DNA from: Cyclobacteriaceae bacterium
Lineage (GTDB): Bacteria > Bacteroidota > Bacteroidia > Cytophagales > Cyclobacteriaceae
Direction of reading: 5' to 3'
NCBI GenBank assembly: GCA_025455225.1
Contig: JALOMY010000042.1
Coordinates: forward strand, 1 to 12,359
DNA length: 12,359 nt
Shown here: in pieces, positions 1 through 7,647 of the stretch
How the letters are laid out: every line of letters starts with the position of its first letter
Position numbering within the stretch: the stretch's first letter is position 1
Notes under the pieces: generated by a model
The model's input: only the letters and a program-made list of their open reading frames with translations
What the model was told of the DNA's origin: nothing
Database searches by the model: none
Made by a program: the position numbers and the translations under genes

Positions 1-428
1 TCGCGGTTTTCTTTCATCATCTGCAAGGCCTCATCGTGTACCACTTTTACCAGTTCAGTCTGTTGTTCTGCCTCACAATAGATGAAGCGTTCACTATACG
101 TAGTTTTAGCGAGTTCATCAAAAGCCGTTAAACCTTCCAGGTATCGTTCCTGGTCGTCTTTGTTATAACAATCTTTCAACATGGTGTCAATGAATCCGGG
201 AACACCCGCATCTTTTGCACCAGGAGTATCGGTTTTGGGTATGATGATTTCGCATACCTCCGTAACAATGCGCGCCTGATCGGGGGTGAAAAACACCGGT
301 GTGTAGATAAGTTCGGGTGTGGGCTTGCATCCGTTGAGTACGCCTGAGATGGCTGAAGCCGAAACCGCTGCGCCCATCAACATGGCGGTGCGTTTGATGG
401 CTTCTCTTCGGTCGATGGTGGAATTCAT
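1..428 (-). CDS. Gluconate 2-dehydrogenase subunit 3-like protein, probable Tat lipoprotein (partial, C-terminus off the edge)
   Basis: I translated this from the minus strand: ATG at 428, then 142 codons to the left edge without a stop. The N-terminus has a twin-arginine signal (DRREAIK, residues 6-12), a small hydrophobic stretch rich in Ala and Ser, and a lipobox-like L-N-G-C ending at Cys34. This suggests folded export and lipid anchoring. The mature part contains FFTPDQARIVTEVCEIIIP and then PGAKDAGVPGF, typical of the small subunit of membrane-bound gluconate or fructose-type dehydrogenases. In that family the small subunit carries the Tat signal and the flavoprotein is exported with it. 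The gene lies 19 bp behind the GMC dehydrogenase gene on the same strand, so the two form an operon. A cytochrome c partner may lie beyond the edge but is not visible. The family call is firm; the substrate is unknown. Confidence 0.88.
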   Translation of the reverse strand, partial: MNSTIDRREAIKRTAMLMGAAVSASAISGVLNGCKPTPELIYTPVFFTPDQARIVTEVCEIIIPKTDTPGAKDAGVPGFIDTMLKDCYNKDDQERYLEGLTAFDELAKTTYSERFIYCEAEQQTELVKVVHDEALQMMKENR

Positions 429-447
429 AATCAGTTGTTTTAATGAT

Positions 448-2142
448 CTATAAGTTACCTTTTTTTAATTCGTCCACAGCATAGTTGGCTGCGCGTGCGG
501 TGAAAGCCATGTACGTAAGTGAAGGATTGACATATCCCGATGAAGTCATGAAGGAGCCATCGGTTATGAATACATTCTTCACGTTATGCATCTGATTGAA
601 GCCATTGAGTACCGAAGTTTTCGGATCGCGGCCCATGCGAGCCGATCCCATTTCATGATTGGCATTTCCCGGAAATGAAATACTCTCATAAGGATTTACG
701 TTTTTATAACCTACTGCTTCGAGCATTTCAGCAGCCGTTACGGCCATGTCTTTATTCATGCGCTGCTCATTCTCACGGAAGGAAACATCCATGTTGAGTG
801 TGTTTCGTCCCCATTTGTCTTTAACATCGGTGTTGAGTGTAACACGATTGTCGGTATAGGGCAGGCACTCCCCGAATCCGCCAAGGCCGATATTCCAGTG
901 TCCCGGGGTCTGCGCTGCATTTTTCAATTCAGTACCGATAAGGGATTGCATGGTGAGCGATCCCCAGCCCTCACGGCCGGCACCACCTTGTAAACCATAT
1001 CCGCGCAGGTAGCCGACTTTATTGTTACCAATATTTTGGAATCGGGGTATATACACACCTGTAGGCCGGTTACCGAAGTAATACTGGTCTTCGAAACCTT
1101 CGACTACGGCATTCGCGCCCGAACCTTTATGATGATCCATAATGTTTCTGCCGATCTGATCACTGTCGTTACCCAGGCCGTTGGGAAATCGTGATGATGT
1201 AGAATTTAATAAGACGAACGCGGAGGCGATCGTAGATGCATTCAGAAAAATCAGTTTGGAATAATATTCAATGACTTCGTTGGTTTCCGTGTCGATCAAC
1301 TCCACACCGGTTGCCACACCTTTCTGTTCGTCAAAAAGTATGCGGTTCACTAATGAGTGAGGACGCAGCGTTAGGTTACCGGTTTCAAAGGCTGCGGGTA
1401 ATGTGCTGGCGTTGGTGCTGAAGTATGCGCCATACGGACAGCCACGATGACACTGGTTTCGAAATTGACAGACGCCACGACCCTTCACCGGTGCCGTAAG
1501 GTTTGCAATGCGACTGATAATGAGGTGGCGATCCGGAAATTTCTTTTTGAGCTTGTCTTTGAAATCAAGTTCTGCACAGTTCATCTCCATGGGCGGCTGA
1601 AAGATGCCATCGGGGAGATGAGGAATGCCATCGCGATTACCGCTTACACCGATAAAGCGTTCTACATAATCGTACCAGGGCGCGATGTCTTTGTACCGTA
1701 CCGGCCAGTCAACACCAATCCCTTCTTTTGCATTTGCTTCGAAATCGAGATCACTGAGGCGGTATGTCATTCGAGCCCAGAGTAAGGAACGGCCACCAAC
1801 AATATCTCCTCGAATCCAATCGTACCGTTTAATTTCGTTGTAGGGATTTTCTAGGTCGTTGATGTAATAGAATTTATTATCACCCCGATAGGAGTAATGC
1901 CGCGATTGTATAGGGCAACGTTCACGGTCATCCCGGGTAAGCCGTCCGGCATAGGCCAGCTGCCAGGGGTCTTTAGTAGCAGTAGGGTAGTTGGGATGTT
2001 CAACGGGTTTACCGCGTTCCAGCATCAGTACCTTCAATCCTTTTTCGCATAATTCTTTGGCTGCCCATCCTCCGCTTATACCGGAGCCAATAACGATCGC
2101 ATCGTATGTATGTTGTTGAGTTGCTGTCAGGTTCAGATTCAT
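448..2142 (-). CDS. GMC-family FAD-dependent dehydrogenase, large subunit
   Basis: This 564-residue protein has full GMC architecture. The FAD-binding Rossmann motif is GSGISG (19-24), with the ribose-binding acidic residue in LERG (41-44). GDIVGGRSLLW lies at about 112-122. The C-terminal catalytic region has HEMGSARMG (His496) and GYVNPSLT (Asn539), the expected His/Asn pair. Cys225, Cys231 and Cys235 form C-x5-C-x3-C, the spacing reported for the 3Fe-4S cluster of bacterial FAD-glucose dehydrogenase alpha subunits. The protein has no signal peptide and probably leaves the cell with the Tat-signal subunit encoded just downstream. The likely reaction is oxidation of a sugar, polyol or glycoside hydroxyl with transfer of electrons to the respiratory chain. 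Gluconate 2-dehydrogenase, fructose dehydrogenase-like and glucoside 3-dehydrogenase activities all fit and cannot be separated from sequence alone. The start is the ATG at 2142; no promoter was recognised upstream of it. Confidence 0.92.
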   Translation of the reverse strand: MNLNLTATQQHTYDAIVIGSGISGGWAAKELCEKGLKVLMLERGKPVEHPNYPTATKDPWQLAYAGRLTRDDRERCPIQSRHYSYRGDNKFYYINDLENPYNEIKRYDWIRGDIVGGRSLLWARMTYRLSDLDFEANAKEGIGVDWPVRYKDIAPWYDYVERFIGVSGNRDGIPHLPDGIFQPPMEMNCAELDFKDKLKKKFPDRHLIISRIANLTAPVKGRGVCQFRNQCHRGCPYGAYFSTNASTLPAAFETGNLTLRPHSLVNRILFDEQKGVATGVELIDTETNEVIEYYSKLIFLNASTIASAFVLLNSTSSRFPNGLGNDSDQIGRNIMDHHKGSGANAVVEGFEDQYYFGNRPTGVYIPRFQNIGNNKVGYLRGYGLQGGAGREGWGSLTMQSLIGTELKNAAQTPGHWNIGLGGFGECLPYTDNRVTLNTDVKDKWGRNTLNMDVSFRENEQRMNKDMAVTAAEMLEAVGYKNVNPYESISFPGNANHEMGSARMGRDPKTSVLNGFNQMHNVKNVFITDGSFMTSSGYVNPSLTYMAFTARAANYAVDELKKGNL

Positions 2143-2253
2143 GATTGGACGTCATGCCGAATGTACTAAATCATCATCGGAACATGAACATGAATTACAG
2201 TACCGTCATATCGTTGATTTTCCGTAGCTTTGAATCACTTTTTAAACTTATCA
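2143..2253. other. Divergent intergenic region between the dehydrogenase operon and ftsK
   Basis: These 111 bp separate two genes that point away from each other, so they must hold both promoters. On the plus strand I see a TAnnTTTG element at 2225-2232. On the minus strand I see no exact match to the same element and no clear operator repeat. Confidence 0.5.
2225..2232 (+). promoter_or_regulatory. Putative -7 element (TAGCTTTG) of the ftsK promoter
   Basis: TAGCTTTG matches the Bacteroidota -7 consensus TAnnTTTG. It ends 21 bp before the chosen ftsK ATG. I find no TTG at the usual -33 distance, so the match rests on one element only. The TTG at its end is in frame with ftsK and can be mistaken for a start codon. 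Confidence 0.5.
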
Positions 2254-4701
2254 ATGGCTCAAAACACCTACAAGTCCAACACTTTTAAGAAACCTGAAAA
2301 AGAAAAGAAGGGCAAGTCATCAAAGAAGAATCTGAACGTTGAGTTTATTAAAGATCCGCGGATCGTACTGGCCTTTGGTTTTTTTGTTCTAATTACCTCA
2401 CTTTTCTTATTCATTGCTTTTTTGTCGTACCTGTTTACAGGCAAGGCAGATCAAAGCGTGGTGGAGGGAATGGCCGGTTCTGGTTTGGTTGAATCCGGTC
2501 TGGAAGCGGAGAACTGGTTAGGATTATACGGAGCTATTACTTCACATACTTTTATCTTCAGGTGGTTCGGGGTTTCTGCTTTTTTTATACCGGTGGTTTT
2601 ATTTCTCATCGGCTTCCGGCTTGCCTTCAAGCGCGATTTGTTGCCATTGTTATCGGTTATCATTTTCAGTGTATTCACTACACTTTGGTTATGCCTTCTG
2701 TTTGGTTACCTGACACTTAACGTAGATGGAGTTACCGAATGGAGTTACCTGGGTGGAGGATTAGGTTATAACCTGGCGTTGATATCGCATGGCTTGCTGG
2801 GTTGGGGTACCTTTATGTTACTGGTGCTGTCGCTCTTTATATTTATTATTTTCTTTTTCAACATCAGCGCCATTAACCTGTTTCACTCGGTTAACCCGAA
2901 GCCAATGGGAAATGATGCGATCATGATGGATGAAGCGGGTAACACCACCTACACCGATGAAAAGGATAACTGGCCTCAGCAAATTCCGGTTGAAGAACCG
3001 GTAACCTTGCCGGTTGATCTTGAAGAACCGGTAACCCCGGTTGTTGAACCGGTTAAGCCTATGAATGAGGTGAAGCTGGAAGTAGCTAAACCAGAGCCTG
3101 CGAAAAAGGAAAAGCCCGAGCCTGATTTTATAATTGAAGAGCGAACGGAAACGGATGAGTTAGCTGAAAAGCTGGTTGAAGCAAAAGGGGTTTATGATCC
3201 AACGTTGGATTTAAGTTCATTCAAATTTCCACCGCTTGAATTACTGAATGAATACGATACAGGCAAAGTCCAGGTAACGCAGGATGAATTGAACCAGAAT
3301 AAGGACCGTATTCTGGCAACACTGACCAACTTTAAAATTGGGATCACCAGCATCAAGGCAACTATTGGTCCTACTGTGACCTTGTATGAAATTGTGCCGG
3401 ATGCAGGCATTAAGATTTCAAGGATTAAAAACCTGGAAGATGATATTGCCTTGAGTTTGTCTGCTTTAGGCATTCGAATAATAGCACCCATTCCGGGTAA
3501 GGGAACGATCGGTATTGAAGTGCCCAATAAGAACCGTGAAATGGTAAGCATACGCTCGGTATTAGCCTCGCAGGCTTTTCAGAAGTCTGACAAAGAATTA
3601 CCGGTGGCGTTGGGTAAGACCATCTCGAATGAAGTTTTTGTAATTGACCTGGCTAAAATGCCTCACTTATTGGTAGCCGGTGCCACTGGCCAGGGAAAGT
3701 CGGTTGGGCTGAATGTAATCCTCAGCTCCTTATTATATAAGCGTCATCCTTCCCAGTTGAAATTTGTTCTGGTTGACCCGAAGAAAGTGGAGATGTCGTT
3801 GTTCAGCAAAATTGAACGGCATTACCTGGCCAAGCTTCCGAATAGTGAAGAAGCCATCATTACCGATACCCGCAAGGTGGTGCACACCCTCAATTCCTTG
3901 TGTATTGAAATGGAGAACCGGTATGAGATTCTCAAGGATGCCGGGGCCAGGAATCTGAAGGAATACAATGTTAAATTTCTTGCGAGAAAACTCAACCCGA
4001 AGGAAGGACATCGGTTCTTACCCTACATTGTTCTTGTAGTTGATGAACTGGCCGACCTTATGATGACGGCCGGTAAGGAAGTGGAAACTCCTATTGCCCG
4101 GTTGGCCCAGTTAGCCCGTGCCATTGGTATTCATTTGGTGGTAGCCACCCAGCGACCTTCCGTCAATGTGATAACGGGTGTAATCAAAGCCAACTTCCCG
4201 GCCCGCTTATCCTTCCGGGTAACATCTAAGGTGGATTCGCGGACTATTCTCGATACCGGGGGTGCTGATCAATTGGTAGGTATGGGCGATATGTTGCTTT
4301 CATCCGGCTCGGATATCATTCGCTTACAATGTCCGTTTGTTGACACCCCGGAAATTGAGCGTATTTGCGAGTATATAGGTTCACAGAGAGGGTATGATTC
4401 AGCCTATCTGCTTCCCGAATATGAAGATGAGGATGCCGGAGCCGCCACGGTGGATCTTGCTGAGCGGGATGTCCTGTTTGAAGAAGCTGCGAAACTGATT
4501 GTTATGCACCAACAGGGTAGTACATCCCTCATCCAGCGTAAGCTGAAATTGGGCTATAACCGGGCCGGCAGGTTAATTGATCAGCTGGAAGCAGCTGGAA
4601 TTGTCGGTCCTTTTGAGGGAAGCAAGGCCCGAGAAGTTCTTATAAAAGATGAGCTGAGTTTGGAACAATTATTGAATGGATTGAAGGAAAAACACGGTTA
4701 G
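2254..4701 (+). CDS. ftsK: DNA translocase FtsK/SpoIIIE
   Basis: This is a septum-located DNA pump that moves chromosome termini and helps dimer resolution at division. From the ATG at 2254 the protein has 815 residues. The N-terminus has four hydrophobic segments (about 37-60, 104-125, 130-153 and 175-203). An acidic, Pro/Val/Glu-rich linker of about 100 residues follows, much shorter than in E. coli FtsK. The motor domain has Walker A GATGQGKS (476-483) and Walker B IVLVVDE (Asp597, Glu598). The C-terminal winged helix has QGSTSLIQRKLKLGYN and GRLIDQLEAAGIVGP, the gamma domain that reads polar DNA motifs. I prefer ATG 2254 over the in-frame TTG at 2230, because that TTG lies inside the -7 element and the N-terminus MAQNTYKSNTFKK fits my memory of relatives. 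lolA follows after a 55-bp gap, an arrangement I recall as common in this phylum. Confidence 0.96.
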   Translation: MAQNTYKSNTFKKPEKEKKGKSSKKNLNVEFIKDPRIVLAFGFFVLITSLFLFIAFLSYLFTGKADQSVVEGMAGSGLVESGLEAENWLGLYGAITSHTFIFRWFGVSAFFIPVVLFLIGFRLAFKRDLLPLLSVIIFSVFTTLWLCLLFGYLTLNVDGVTEWSYLGGGLGYNLALISHGLLGWGTFMLLVLSLFIFIIFFFNISAINLFHSVNPKPMGNDAIMMDEAGNTTYTDEKDNWPQQIPVEEPVTLPVDLEEPVTPVVEPVKPMNEVKLEVAKPEPAKKEKPEPDFIIEERTETDELAEKLVEAKGVYDPTLDLSSFKFPPLELLNEYDTGKVQVTQDELNQNKDRILATLTNFKIGITSIKATIGPTVTLYEIVPDAGIKISRIKNLEDDIALSLSALGIRIIAPIPGKGTIGIEVPNKNREMVSIRSVLASQAFQKSDKELPVALGKTISNEVFVIDLAKMPHLLVAGATGQGKSVGLNVILSSLLYKRHPSQLKFVLVDPKKVEMSLFSKIERHYLAKLPNSEEAIITDTRKVVHTLNSLCIEMENRYEILKDAGARNLKEYNVKFLARKLNPKEGHRFLPYIVLVVDELADLMMTAGKEVETPIARLAQLARAIGIHLVVATQRPSVNVITGVIKANFPARLSFRVTSKVDSRTILDTGGADQLVGMGDMLLSSGSDIIRLQCPFVDTPEIERICEYIGSQRGYDSAYLLPEYEDEDAGAATVDLAERDVLFEEAAKLIVMHQQGSTSLIQRKLKLGYNRAGRLIDQLEAAGIVGPFEGSKAREVLIKDELSLEQLLNGLKEKHG
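2991..3050 (+). repeat. Short direct repeat in the ftsK linker
   Basis: TGAAGAACCGGTAACC occurs exactly at 2991-3006 and 3021-3036, a 30-bp period. A degenerate third copy (TTGAACCGGTTAAG) begins at about 3044. In protein this reads EEPVTLP, EEPVTPV, VEPVKPM. The period is a multiple of three, so copy number could change without breaking the frame. Confidence 0.8.
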
Positions 4702-4714
4702 TAACCTATTTTTG
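4681..4714 (+). promoter_or_regulatory. Putative lolA promoter at the end of ftsK
   Basis: The -7 element TATTTTTG is at 4707-4714, just past the ftsK stop. A TTG at 4681-4683, inside the last ftsK codons, lies 23 bp upstream, at the long end of the accepted spacing. The lolA ATG is 42 bp downstream. lolA could therefore be transcribed both from here and by read-through from ftsK. Confidence 0.45.
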
Positions 4715-4756
4715 CTGCCGTTTTACAGAAACTTCAACCTTTCCATTGAAATACAA

Positions 4757-5398
4757 ATGAAAAAGTTCTTTCCAACAGTCCTTTTAGCCTTAATCGTTCA
4801 ATTTTCATTTGCGCAATACGATGCCAGGGCCCTGGAAATCCTCGAAGCAATGAGTAAAAAGTACAAAGCTTTTACTTCGTTCGAAGCTAACATCACATCC
4901 AGCATGACCAATGAAACCGAGGGTATAAAAGAAGAATTTAAGGGTAAAATAACCGTAAAGGGCGATAAATTCCGGCTGGCTATGGAAGACCAGGAAATTA
5001 TTAATAACGGCACCACAGTCTGGACTTATTTACCGACTGCCAAAGAAGTAAATATTGACAATTACGATCCTGAATCGGACGAAATCAACCCTTCCAAGAT
5101 TTACGAGTTGTATAAAAAAGGATTTAAGTATCTCTATATTGAAGATGTTACAGAAGGGGGTGTTTTATGCGAAGTTGTTGACCTGGTGCCAGAAAAAAAG
5201 GACGCTCAGTACTTTAAAATTCGGATGAACATTGGTAAGAAAGACCGCAGCATTCAAAGCTGGACCATGTTCGACCGCAGCGGTAACCGGTATAAGTATA
5301 CCATAACCAAATTTGTTCCGAACGTAACTGTAGCCGATGCTTTCTTCACTTTCGATCCTAAAAAATATCCTGGCGTTGAAATTATCGACCTCCGATAA
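4757..5398 (+). CDS. lolA: Outer-membrane lipoprotein carrier protein LolA
   Basis: This 213-residue periplasmic chaperone is expected to take lipoproteins from the LolCDE complex at the inner membrane to the outer membrane. A signal peptide is plain: MKKFF, then hydrophobic residues, with cleavage after FSFAQ or nearby. The mature part has the LolA pattern: ILEAMSKKYKAFTSFEANI at the start, FKGKITVKGDKFRLAM, the strand NNGTTVWTYLP, and a C-terminal FTFDPKKYPGVEIIDLR. I chose ATG 4757. The in-frame TTG at 4712 overlaps the promoter element and would place 15 non-signal residues ahead of the signal peptide. The gene sits behind ftsK and is closed by a strong terminator. The family call is secure. 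Which lipoproteins it carries cannot be read from the sequence. Confidence 0.93.
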   Translation: MKKFFPTVLLALIVQFSFAQYDARALEILEAMSKKYKAFTSFEANITSSMTNETEGIKEEFKGKITVKGDKFRLAMEDQEIINNGTTVWTYLPTAKEVNIDNYDPESDEINPSKIYELYKKGFKYLYIEDVTEGGVLCEVVDLVPEKKDAQYFKIRMNIGKKDRSIQSWTMFDRSGNRYKYTITKFVPNVTVADAFFTFDPKKYPGVEIIDLR

Positions 5399-5418
5399 AG
5401 AATGTTGAATCACTATAT

Positions 5419-5460
5419 AAAGACCCGGTTGTGCCATTTGCTGCCGGGTCTTTTTATTTT
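5419..5460 (+). terminator. Intrinsic terminator after lolA
   Basis: A perfect 10-bp stem, AAAGACCCGG (5419-5428) with CCGGGTCTTT (5444-5453), encloses a 15-nt loop and runs into a T-rich tract, TTTTTATTTT. It lies 20 bp past the lolA stop. Its T-tract overlaps the promoter of pyrF. Confidence 0.9.
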
Positions 5461-5462
5461 TG
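5429..5462 (+). promoter_or_regulatory. pyrF promoter embedded in the lolA terminator
   Basis: The -7 element TATTTTTG is at 5455-5462 and ends 4 bp before the pyrF ATG. A TTG at 5429-5431, in the terminator loop, lies 23 bp upstream. With the usual few bases between -7 element and start site, transcription would begin at or next to the ATG, giving a leaderless or nearly leaderless mRNA. Confidence 0.5.
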
Positions 5463-5466
5463 ACCT

Positions 5467-6285
5467 ATGAACCGAACCGAACTCATCCGCCAGATCCGGG
5501 AAAAACAATCGTACTTGTGTGTTGGCCTGGATACGGATTTTGAAAAAATCCCGGATCATTTGAAGTCAGCCGATGATCCGGTATTCGAGTTTAACAAGCA
5601 AATCATCGATGCTACTCACGCCTTTTGTGTTGCCTACAAACCAAACATTGCATTTTATGAAGCCATGGGGCCAAAGGGTTGGATAAGCCTTCAAAAAACA
5701 CTGGACTATATACCAAAGAATTGCTTTACCATTGCCGATGCCAAACGAGGGGATATTGGAAATACATCCACCTTATATGCCCGTGCATTTTTTAAGGAAA
5801 TGAATTTTGATGCAATTACGGTTGCCCCGTATATGGGTGAAGATTCTGTGAAACCATTTCTTCAGTTTGCTGGTAAATGGGTGATTTTGTTGGCCCACAC
5901 TTCAAACTCAGGCAGCGCAGATTTTCAATTGATGGAATCTTCATCCTCCCATCGTAAACTGTACGAAGAAGTGATTCTGAAGGCACAAACGTGGGCATCA
6001 TCAGGTCAACTCATGTTTGTAGTAGGCGCTACACAAGCCGAAAAATTTAAGGAAATAAGGGCATTGGCTCCCGACTATTTCTTCCTTGTACCGGGCATCG
6101 GTGCACAGGGTGGAGACCTCGAAAAGGTATCGCAATACGGATTAACTAACGAATGCGGTTTACTCGTTAATGCTTCCCGTTCCATTATTTATGCATCTTC
6201 CGGCAACAACTTTGCGAAGGCAGCAAAGGCAGAAGCCAGGAAAGTGGCGGAAGAAATGAAACTATATTTGAATAAATTTTCATGA
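5467..6285 (+). CDS. pyrF: Orotidine 5'-phosphate decarboxylase
   Basis: This cytoplasmic TIM-barrel enzyme of 272 residues converts OMP to UMP, the last step of de novo pyrimidine synthesis. The active-site motif DAKRGDIGNT is at 91-100, with the catalytic Lys93 and the paired aspartates Asp91 and Asp96. GLDTDFEK (20-27) and AYKPN (56-60) form the other substrate-binding strands. The C-terminal NASRSIIYAS holds the phosphate-binding end. Length and the DAKRGDIGNT form place it in the longer type-2 PyrF subfamily, not the roughly 230-residue E. coli type. The start is ATG 5467, directly behind the -7 element. The next gene begins 81 bp downstream with no terminator between, so the two may be co-transcribed. 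Confidence 0.96.
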   Translation: MNRTELIRQIREKQSYLCVGLDTDFEKIPDHLKSADDPVFEFNKQIIDATHAFCVAYKPNIAFYEAMGPKGWISLQKTLDYIPKNCFTIADAKRGDIGNTSTLYARAFFKEMNFDAITVAPYMGEDSVKPFLQFAGKWVILLAHTSNSGSADFQLMESSSSHRKLYEEVILKAQTWASSGQLMFVVGATQAEKFKEIRALAPDYFFLVPGIGAQGGDLEKVSQYGLTNECGLLVNASRSIIYASSGNNFAKAAKAEARKVAEEMKLYLNKFS

Positions 6286-6366
6286 GCATCTCTTCCGGGG
6301 CTATTCTATAATGAATTTGTTCTGAAGACTTATTATCTGTAAAATGTCAGGATTAATCGAAATGCC

Positions 6367-7647
6367 TTGACTGAATCGTTTCTTCATTACGTATGGCAAT
6401 TTCAGTACTTTGATAAGAAGTCCCTCACAACTTCTGTAAATGAATCTATTCAGGTGTTTCATCCGGGTGTAAGGAATACCCATGCCGGCCCTGACTTTTC
6501 GGATGCCCGAATCAGGATTGGTGATCTGGAGTGGAGGGGAAGTGTTGAGATACACATCAAAGCTTCCGGGTGGACGGACCATCATCATGGTGATGATGCA
6601 GTTTATGAAAAAGTGATTCTTCATGTGGTATGGGAAAACGATAAACCCATAATTCGATCGGATGGAAGCCCCATGCCAACACTTGAGTTGAAAGATCGTG
6701 CTGATCTGTCCTTGTGGAGTTCCTATAAAAAATTATTCACCAGTGCGGAAACAATCCCTTGTTCAGGTTCTTTTGCATCCGTTCCGGATATACTAAAAAT
6801 GTCCATGCTGGATAAAGCATTAACTCAGCGGCTGCAGTCCAAAGCAAATGCAGTATTGGAAATTCTGAATTATAATCAGGGGAGTTGGGAAGAAACGGCA
6901 TACCAATTACTGTTCAGAAATTTTGGTTTTAAGGTAAATGCCGATCCGTTTTTGCAATTGGCAAAGGCCTTGCCTTACAAGGTTATTCAGAAACATGCAG
7001 ACCAACCGATTCAAGTGGAGGCTTTATTATTCGGCCAGGCAGGATTTCTGGAAATAATCAACCCGGATGAATATGCCGCATTGCTAATTCGGGAGTACTC
7101 CATCCTTTCAACGAAGTTTAATTTATCAGATCAGAAATTGCATTTTTCTCAATGGAGATTTCTGCGGCTTAGGCCTGCTAATTTTCCTACGGTTCGTCTG
7201 GCTCAATTAGCATCGTTGCTTACCAATAAAAAAAGCCTGTTTAACCAATTTATTGAAGCAGAATCCTGCAAGGAGTTGATGAAGCAATTTACTGTTGAGC
7301 AATCACCCTATTGGCAAAATCATTATTTGTTCGGGCAGGAAACCAGTAAGGCCCCTCCTTTAGGCAAGGGCAGTATTCAGAATATCATGATTAACACTAC
7401 TATTCCTTTACTTGCAGCCTATTCGGTTACGCATGATGATCAACACTATATGGACCGGGCCGTTGAATGGCTTCAGCATATACCCGCAGAAAAGAACATT
7501 ATATTGAGGCAATGGCAGTCGGTTGGATGTCGTGTTAAAACTGCATTTGATTCCCAGGCGCTGATTGAATTGTTTAATTCCTATTGTCAGAAAAGAAGGT
7601 GTTTGGAGTGCGCCATTGGATCTGCCCTGATTAAGCCTGTTGATTGA
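6367..7647 (+). CDS. DUF2851 family protein of unknown function
   Basis: This 426-residue protein appears to be cytoplasmic and has no signal peptide or membrane segment. The N-terminal TESFLHYVWQFQYFD and the block HAGPDF (39-44), WRGSVEIHIKASGW (56-69), HHHGDDAVY (72-80) and ILHVVWEND (84-92) are characteristic of the Bacteroidota DUF2851 family. The dense His, Asp and Glu residues in this block could bind metal or form an active site, but that is inference. The start must be the TTG at 6367: an in-frame stop lies at 6340-6342, no ATG lies between it and the family N-terminus, and the next in-frame Met is far inside the domain. An out-of-frame ATG five bases upstream hits TGA after one codon. 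The stop overlaps the start of the next gene. Confidence 0.88.
   Translation: MTESFLHYVWQFQYFDKKSLTTSVNESIQVFHPGVRNTHAGPDFSDARIRIGDLEWRGSVEIHIKASGWTDHHHGDDAVYEKVILHVVWENDKPIIRSDGSPMPTLELKDRADLSLWSSYKKLFTSAETIPCSGSFASVPDILKMSMLDKALTQRLQSKANAVLEILNYNQGSWEETAYQLLFRNFGFKVNADPFLQLAKALPYKVIQKHADQPIQVEALLFGQAGFLEIINPDEYAALLIREYSILSTKFNLSDQKLHFSQWRFLRLRPANFPTVRLAQLASLLTNKKSLFNQFIEAESCKELMKQFTVEQSPYWQNHYLFGQETSKAPPLGKGSIQNIMINTTIPLLAAYSVTHDDQHYMDRAVEWLQHIPAEKNIILRQWQSVGCRVKTAFDSQALIELFNSYCQKRRCLECAIGSALIKPVD

Noticed and set aside
1447..1785. Plus-strand open frame of 112 codons
   Set aside because: It lies wholly inside the GMC dehydrogenase gene on the other strand, and its translation resembles no protein I know.
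2143..2253. Minus-strand promoter for the dehydrogenase operon
   Set aside because: No exact TAnnTTTG on the minus strand. A promoter must exist, but I cannot place it.
6312..6319. TGAATTTG as a promoter for the DUF2851 gene
   Set aside because: It has a mismatch at a conserved position and no TTG at a suitable distance upstream.
6301..6624. Minus-strand open frame of 107 codons
   Set aside because: It mostly overlaps the start of the DUF2851 gene, whose conserved motifs fix the coding strand.
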